A stretch of DNA of 10,035 bases from DASVAL01 sp035649575. GTDB taxonomy: Bacteria > Planctomycetota > UBA1135 > UBA2386. The notes beneath the pieces are model-generated. The model was not told the DNA's origin. It did not search any database and saw only the letters and a program-made list of their open reading frames with translations. Below are positions 6,476 through 10,035 of the stretch, one piece after another. Every line of letters starts with the position of its first letter. Position 1 is the first letter of the stretch. The stretch lies in NCBI GenBank assembly GCA_035649575.1, contig DASRJH010000016.1, positions 1 to 10,035 of the forward strand. Reading direction: 5' to 3'. The position numbers and the translations under genes were made by a program.

Positions 6476-7444
6476 ATGCCCGCCTCGCTTGCCTACTGGG
6501 TGGATACCGCGGGTCAGGGTGCGCTGCACGCCGTGGAACTGCCGCACCCAGGCGACACAGATGTCGATCTGCAGACGCAGTTCTCGGGCATCAGCCCGGG
6601 CACCGAACGGCTCGTCGGCCTCGGTCAGGTGCCTTCGGGTTCTGCGTCGGCGATGGCGTGCCGCGGCATGCGCGGGTCGTTCGCGTTGCCGATCCTCTAC
6701 GGCTACAGCCTCGTCGGCGTGGTTCGGGGCGGCGCGCTCGATGGCCAACGGGCCTTCGTCATGCACCCGCACCAGCAACGCGTGATCGTGCCGCGCGCGA
6801 CCCTCGTGATGCTGCCGGCAGACGTGCCTTCACCGCGGGGCACGCTGCTGCCGAACCTCGAGACCGCGCTCAATGCGACATGGGACGCGGAGCTGCGCGC
6901 CGGTGAACGCATCGCCGTGATCGGCGGCGGCGCCGTCGGTCTGCTGGTGGCCTTCGTGCTGTCCTCGACACACCGCGGTGAGGTCGTGCTCGTCGAGGCG
7001 GAAGCGGCGCGAAGACAGTTCGCCGCACGCTTGCCGTGGGTGCGTGCGGCGGTGGCACCCGAGGAGCTGGCGCCTGGCACTTTCGCGGTCGCCTTCCATG
7101 CCACCGGCACCAGTCACGGTCTGCAACTCGCCATCGACGCGCTGAGCTTCGAGGGGCGAGTCATCGAGCTGTCGTGGTATGGCACGAAGACCGTCGAGCT
7201 GCGGCTCGGCGGCACCTTCCACAGCGAACGCAAACGCATCGTCGCTTCGCAGGTCGGCACCGTCGCGGCGAGTCATCGCGAGGCGGGATTCGGCGCGCGC
7301 ACGGCCGCGGTCCTGCAACTGCTCCGCGATGCCCGGCTCGACGCGCTGCTGCAAACGCCGATCGCATTCGCCCGGTTGCCCGAGTTCTTCGCGCGCCTCT
7401 ATCGCGGGGAACAGAGCGACCCGTGTCCCCTCGTCGTCTACTGA
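6476..7444 (+). CDS. Medium-chain dehydrogenase/reductase, BchC-like, without visible zinc ligands
   Basis: The protein has 322 residues. The N-terminal GroES-like half contains SGISPGTERLVGLGQVP (37-53), the arrangement seen in BchC-type and related medium-chain dehydrogenases (SGISxGTE). HPHQ lies at 97-100 and YGYSLVG at 75-81. The Rossmann half starts with AVIGGGAVGLL (147-157), the NAD(P)-binding glycine motif, followed by an acidic residue in VLVEAEAARR (E174). The catalytic-zinc Cys and the GHE motif of classical alcohol dehydrogenases are absent, and the four-cysteine structural zinc site is absent. It probably oxidises or reduces a cyclic or sugar-like hydroxyl or keto group in the cytoplasm. 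I chose ATG 6476, one base after the reductase stop. An in-frame ATG at 6410 lies inside the reductase gene and reads poorly. Confidence 0.87.
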   Translation: MPASLAYWVDTAGQGALHAVELPHPGDTDVDLQTQFSGISPGTERLVGLGQVPSGSASAMACRGMRGSFALPILYGYSLVGVVRGGALDGQRAFVMHPHQQRVIVPRATLVMLPADVPSPRGTLLPNLETALNATWDAELRAGERIAVIGGGAVGLLVAFVLSSTHRGEVVLVEAEAARRQFAARLPWVRAAVAPEELAPGTFAVAFHATGTSHGLQLAIDALSFEGRVIELSWYGTKTVELRLGGTFHSERKRIVASQVGTVAASHREAGFGARTAAVLQLLRDARLDALLQTPIAFARLPEFFARLYRGEQSDPCPLVVY

Positions 7445-7486
7445 GTCATCGCATAGGCGCTGCATGCGTATCCCGACCGGTGCCAC

Positions 7487-8425
7487 GTGATCCTGCTGCT
7501 GGAGCCCCAGCGCGCGCCTGGCTTCGTCTCGGGCGGCTATCGCTATCAGGACGAGATCATGCCGCGGCTGGCCGCACGTGGCGAAGGCGAACGGCGCGCG
7601 ATCGCACCGCGCGAACTGCCGGCCGTCGTGGCGCGCACGCGTCAGGAACGGCGCGACACGGTCATCGTCGTCGACGGGCTGTTCATAGCACTGACGCAGG
7701 AACCGCTGCCGGCCGAAGTCACTGCACTGCTGCACGTCGTGCCCGGACGCACGCCGTGGGCAACCACACCGCCGCGCGTGATCGCCACGTCGCAACGCAC
7801 CGCTGATGCCGTGCGCACCGCGGTGCGATCGGTGACGGTTGTCCGGCCGGGGCTCGATCCGTGCTTCGTCCCGGGGCCGGCTCGCGCCGCCAGCGCTCGC
7901 CTGCGCATCGTGTGTGTCGGCACGATCAGCCCGGGGAAGGGACAGCATCTGCTCGCCGCATCACTCGCGCACTCGACCACGGCCGCGCGGTGCGAGCTCG
8001 TGCTGATCGGCGACGAGAACGAGCACCGGGACCATGTCGCTGCGGTGCGTGTCGCGGCAAAGAGCGTGCCGCTGCAAGTCCGCTGTGGCCTGTCGCCGGT
8101 TGGGGTCGCGAGCGAACTCCAACACGCAGACCTGTTCGTGTCCGCTTCGCGCCGCGAGTCGTTCGGCATGGCAGTCGCCGAAGCCGCGGCGTGCGCAGTG
8201 CCGGTGCTCGCGTTCGACACGGGTGAGATCTCGAGCTTCGTGCAGGACGGCCGCAATGGCTGGCTGCTGCCACCCGATGCGACGGACGCGGAGTTCGCGG
8301 CGCGGCTGGCCCAGGTGCTGACGGATCCGGTGCGTCTCACCGCCGCCCGCAGCGACTCGATGCGACCACCGCTGCAGACCTGGGAGTCGGTGGCGCGTTC
8401 GTTCGCACGAGCGTGCCGCGCCTGA
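7487..8425 (+). CDS. GT4-family glycosyltransferase
   Basis: The protein has 312 residues, short for a GT-B fold. The N-terminal half includes GGYRYQDEI (16-24). The C-terminal half has the GT4 hallmarks: VCVGTISPGKGQHLL (142-156), HADLFVSASRRESFGMAVAEA (213-233) with the EX7E pair E224/E232, and a GEISSFVQDGRNGWLLPPDA acceptor/donor loop (246-265). Such enzymes move a sugar from a nucleotide sugar onto a lipid or small molecule at the inner face of the membrane. The donor and acceptor cannot be read. The start is GTG 7487, 42 bases after the dehydrogenase stop; no in-frame ATG lies upstream. It is the last gene of the rightward operon and converges on the gene at 8435-8707 with a gap of nine bases. 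Confidence 0.9.
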   Translation: MILLLEPQRAPGFVSGGYRYQDEIMPRLAARGEGERRAIAPRELPAVVARTRQERRDTVIVVDGLFIALTQEPLPAEVTALLHVVPGRTPWATTPPRVIATSQRTADAVRTAVRSVTVVRPGLDPCFVPGPARAASARLRIVCVGTISPGKGQHLLAASLAHSTTAARCELVLIGDENEHRDHVAAVRVAAKSVPLQVRCGLSPVGVASELQHADLFVSASRRESFGMAVAEAAACAVPVLAFDTGEISSFVQDGRNGWLLPPDATDAEFAARLAQVLTDPVRLTAARSDSMRPPLQTWESVARSFARACRA

Positions 8426-8434
8426 GGCTCGCCC

Positions 8435-8707
8435 TTACCTACGCCGTCCGTACACGGCGGCATGCACGGCTTTCACGATGAGCTTCAGCGCCTTCTGCTC
8501 GTCGCGCGGCCAGCGCAACGCATGTGTCGTCTCGACCTTCTCGATCGCTGCGAGGAACAGCGCCCAACCATCGGTGAGCCCGTTGAGGCATCGATGACCT
8601 GCCCTGATCTCGGCCAGGGCCTGGACGTGACCGCCTGCCTCGAGCCGGGTCATGAGGTCCGCGACGGCCTCGAGCAGTTCCTGGCTCGATTCGAACGGAC
8701 GGCTCAC
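8435..8707 (-). CDS. Unknown 90-residue protein coupled to endonuclease III
   Basis: A GTG at 8707 overlaps the endonuclease III stop as GTGA (8704-8707), the usual sign of translational coupling, and gives a 90-residue protein ending at TAA 8435. The sequence is soluble and looks helical: a first acidic helix (SQELLEAVADLMTRLE, about 8-23), a middle LTDGWALFLAAIEKVE (44-59) and a basic C-terminal helix (EQKALKLIVKAVHAAVYGRRR). There is no cysteine cluster, membrane segment or known motif. I do not recognise it. The frame has the same codon character as its neighbours, so it is likely real. An ATG at residue 19 would give a shorter protein. Possible roles include a small accessory to the repair gene, but operon position is the only support. 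Confidence 0.65.
   Translation of the reverse strand: MSRPFESSQELLEAVADLMTRLEAGGHVQALAEIRAGHRCLNGLTDGWALFLAAIEKVETTHALRWPRDEQKALKLIVKAVHAAVYGRRR
8442..8459. terminator. Possible hairpin at the convergent gene ends
   Basis: CGCCGT (8442-8447) and ACGGCG (8454-8459) form a six-base stem with a six-base loop, 17 bases after the glycosyltransferase stop and inside the last codons of the opposite gene. No T-run follows on either strand, so a factor-independent terminator is doubtful. It is listed because it is the only hairpin found by eye in the nine-base convergent junction area. Confidence 0.2.
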
Positions 8708-9465
8708 GGCACGGGACGCGACGAGCCGCCGCCCGCAGACCCGGCCTCGACGACCTGGCGCGTGTGTTCGGCGCGCTGCTGCCAGCTGCCGAGAGCCTCT
8801 CCTGCGCGCGAGGGACAGATCTCGAACAGCGGGCAGTCTTCGCACTTGGGTTCCTTGGCCACGCACACGTAACGCCCGAGCAGCAGCAGCCGGTGGCCAG
8901 CATGGATCCACTCGGTGCGAGGCAACTTTGCGCAGAGATCCTGCTCGACCTTGTCGGCCACCGTCGCGGTCGTGAGGCCGAGGCGCTGGCACACGCGCAT
9001 CACGTGCGTGTCGACGACGATTCCCTCGGCGATGCCGAACGCCACGCCGAGCACGACGTTCGCGGTCTTGCGCGCGACGCCGGGCAGCTGCACCAGGGCA
9101 CTCATCTCGCGCGGCACGACTCCGTTGTGTTGCTGATGGATCGCGAGGCTCGCGCCTTGGATCGCCTTCGCCTTGTTGCGGAAGAAACCGGTGCGGTGCA
9201 CGACGGCTTCCACCTCCTCGCGCGGCGCCGCCGCGAGCGCCTCGGGCGTCGGCCACTTCTGGAACAAGAGCGGCGTCACGGCATTGACGGTGCGGTCCGT
9301 GCTCTGGGCGCTCAGGATCGTGGCGACGAGCAGGGTCCAGGCATCCTTGTGGTCGAGCTCGCAGCGCGGCTGCGGGATGGCGGTCTGTAAGCGCGTCGAG
9401 ACTTCGGCGGCGTCAGCGGGCGGGCCGGAGGGGATCGGCGGGCCCGGCTTTTTCCTGTTGGGCAC
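8704..9465 (-). CDS. nth: Endonuclease III (DNA glycosylase/AP lyase)
   Basis: The protein has 253 residues against about 211 in E. coli Nth. It removes oxidised pyrimidines from DNA and cleaves the abasic strand in base excision repair. The helix-hairpin-helix motif LPGVARKTANVVLGVAFG is at 127-144 with the catalytic lysine K133, and the catalytic aspartate is D152 in VDTHVMRV. The iron-sulfur loop is intact: C201-x6-C208-x2-C211-x5-C217, binding [4Fe-4S]. The extra length is a Pro-rich basic N-terminus (about 1-20) and a C-terminal tail after residue 220 ending in a Gly/Ser-rich stretch. The start is GTG 9465; a stop lies four codons upstream in frame and no ATG is available nearby. It follows the PLP-protein gene after 32 bases and overlaps the small downstream gene. 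Confidence 0.95.
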   Translation of the reverse strand: MPNRKKPGPPIPSGPPADAAEVSTRLQTAIPQPRCELDHKDAWTLLVATILSAQSTDRTVNAVTPLLFQKWPTPEALAAAPREEVEAVVHRTGFFRNKAKAIQGASLAIHQQHNGVVPREMSALVQLPGVARKTANVVLGVAFGIAEGIVVDTHVMRVCQRLGLTTATVADKVEQDLCAKLPRTEWIHAGHRLLLLGRYVCVAKEPKCEDCPLFEICPSRAGEALGSWQQRAEHTRQVVEAGSAGGGSSRPVP

Positions 9466-9497
9466 GCATACACGTTAACGGAGCCGAGGGCCGTCCC

Positions 9498-10035
9498 TCA
9501 ACCGCGCTGTCCGAAGACTGCGGTGCCGATGCGCACGAGCGTGGAGCCGGCCGCAATTGCTGCTTCGAGATCCGACGACATGCCGAGGCTCAGCACCGGC
9601 AAAGGGAGCCCCGATCGCGCGCGCAAGTCGGAACACAGTGATGCCGTGCGCACGAACGCGGGCGCCGGGTCCCCTTCGAGTGGGCCCATCGCCATCACGC
9701 CGCGAACGGCGAGGTTCGGACAAAGCACCTGCACGTGGCCGAGCAATGCCGGAGCTTCGCCGAATGGACAGCCGTGCTTGGTCGCCTCGTCGGTGGCGCG
9801 CACTTGCAGCAACACATCGAGCCGGCGATCGAGGCGCACGAGGTGGCGCTGCAATTCGTCGGCGAGTCGTTCGCGGTCGAGACTGTGTACGAGCGCGAGG
9901 CCTCCCACGCGCAGCAGGTCACCCACCTTGTTGGTCTGCAGCGAGCCGATCAGATGCCACTGCAAGCCCGACAACGCGGTCACCTCCGCGGACTTCGTCA
10001 AGAGCTCCTGCACGCGGTTCTCGCCGAACAGCAGC
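9498..10035 (-). CDS. YggS/PLPBP-family pyridoxal-phosphate homeostasis protein, 5' end cut off
   Basis: The visible 178 residues run from LLFGENRVQE, an early motif of the family, to the TGA at 9498. The N-terminus with the PLP-binding lysine lies beyond the right edge. Further family signatures are HLIGSLQTNK (E. coli: HFIGPLQSNK), the strand VLLQVRATDEATKHG, and LSLGMSSDLEAAIAAGSTLVRIGTAVFG near the C-terminus, which forms the phosphate-binding part of the PLP site. The protein is a cytoplasmic single-domain TIM barrel that binds PLP without known enzyme activity and buffers vitamin B6 and amino-acid pools. It lies upstream of nth in the same direction with a 32-base gap in which I see no terminator, so the two may be cotranscribed. 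Confidence 0.95.
   Translation of the reverse strand, partial: LLFGENRVQELLTKSAEVTALSGLQWHLIGSLQTNKVGDLLRVGGLALVHSLDRERLADELQRHLVRLDRRLDVLLQVRATDEATKHGCPFGEAPALLGHVQVLCPNLAVRGVMAMGPLEGDPAPAFVRTASLCSDLRARSGLPLPVLSLGMSSDLEAAIAAGSTLVRIGTAVFGQRG

Noticed and set aside
7464..7490. Eight-codon ATG mini-ORF whose TGA overlaps the glycosyltransferase GTG
   Set aside because: It could be a coupling leader, but so short a frame arises by chance and it has no ribosome-binding site.

Overview
High-GC bacterial DNA with dense gene packing, few Shine-Dalgarno-like sites and many 4-base start/stop overlaps. No gene settles the taxon. The style would fit a high-GC Planctomycetota, Myxococcota or proteobacterial genome, but this is only an impression. 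No rRNA, tRNA, CRISPR array, transposase or integrase was seen.

Layout. (1) Bases 1-5321, minus strand, are one tightly packed operon read from right to left: a 67-residue small ORF, an LtaS-type membrane sulfatase/alkaline-phosphatase-superfamily enzyme, a CDP-alcohol phosphatidyltransferase, a fusion of an isoprenylcysteine-methyltransferase-like membrane domain to a class I SAM methyltransferase, a second class I SAM methyltransferase, and the start of a polytopic membrane protein that runs off the left edge. The last three junctions are ATGA overlaps. (2) Bases 5322-5448 are a divergent control region. (3) Bases 5449-8425, plus strand, hold a second operon: a RibD-C-type reductase with an unusual N-terminal domain, a medium-chain dehydrogenase of the zinc-free-looking BchC-like type, and a GT4 glycosyltransferase. 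(4) Bases 8435-10035, minus strand, are housekeeping genes: a PLP-homeostasis protein of the YggS family (5' end cut off), endonuclease III, and a 90-residue unknown protein overlapping the end of endonuclease III.

The two divergent operons look like one biosynthetic locus. They combine a sugar-amine-type reductase, a dehydrogenase, a glycosyltransferase, two SAM methyltransferases, a CDP-alcohol transferase that would attach a phospho-alcohol to an acceptor, and an extracytoplasmic LtaS-like transferase or hydrolase. The simplest reading is a methylated, glycosylated, phospho-linked lipid or cell-surface small molecule, identity unknown. I have an unverified recollection of similar gene sets in other bacteria, sometimes with a 6-carboxytetrahydropterin-synthase-like gene. 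None is present in this window.

The most unusual sequence feature is a pair of direct repeats of about 112 bases, roughly 75% identical, bracketing the sulfatase gene. One copy is the 5' end of the CDP-alcohol phosphatidyltransferase gene plus its upstream spacer. The other lies upstream of the sulfatase and encodes the small ORF, whose N-terminus matches that of the phosphatidyltransferase with mostly synonymous differences before an indel shifts the frame.
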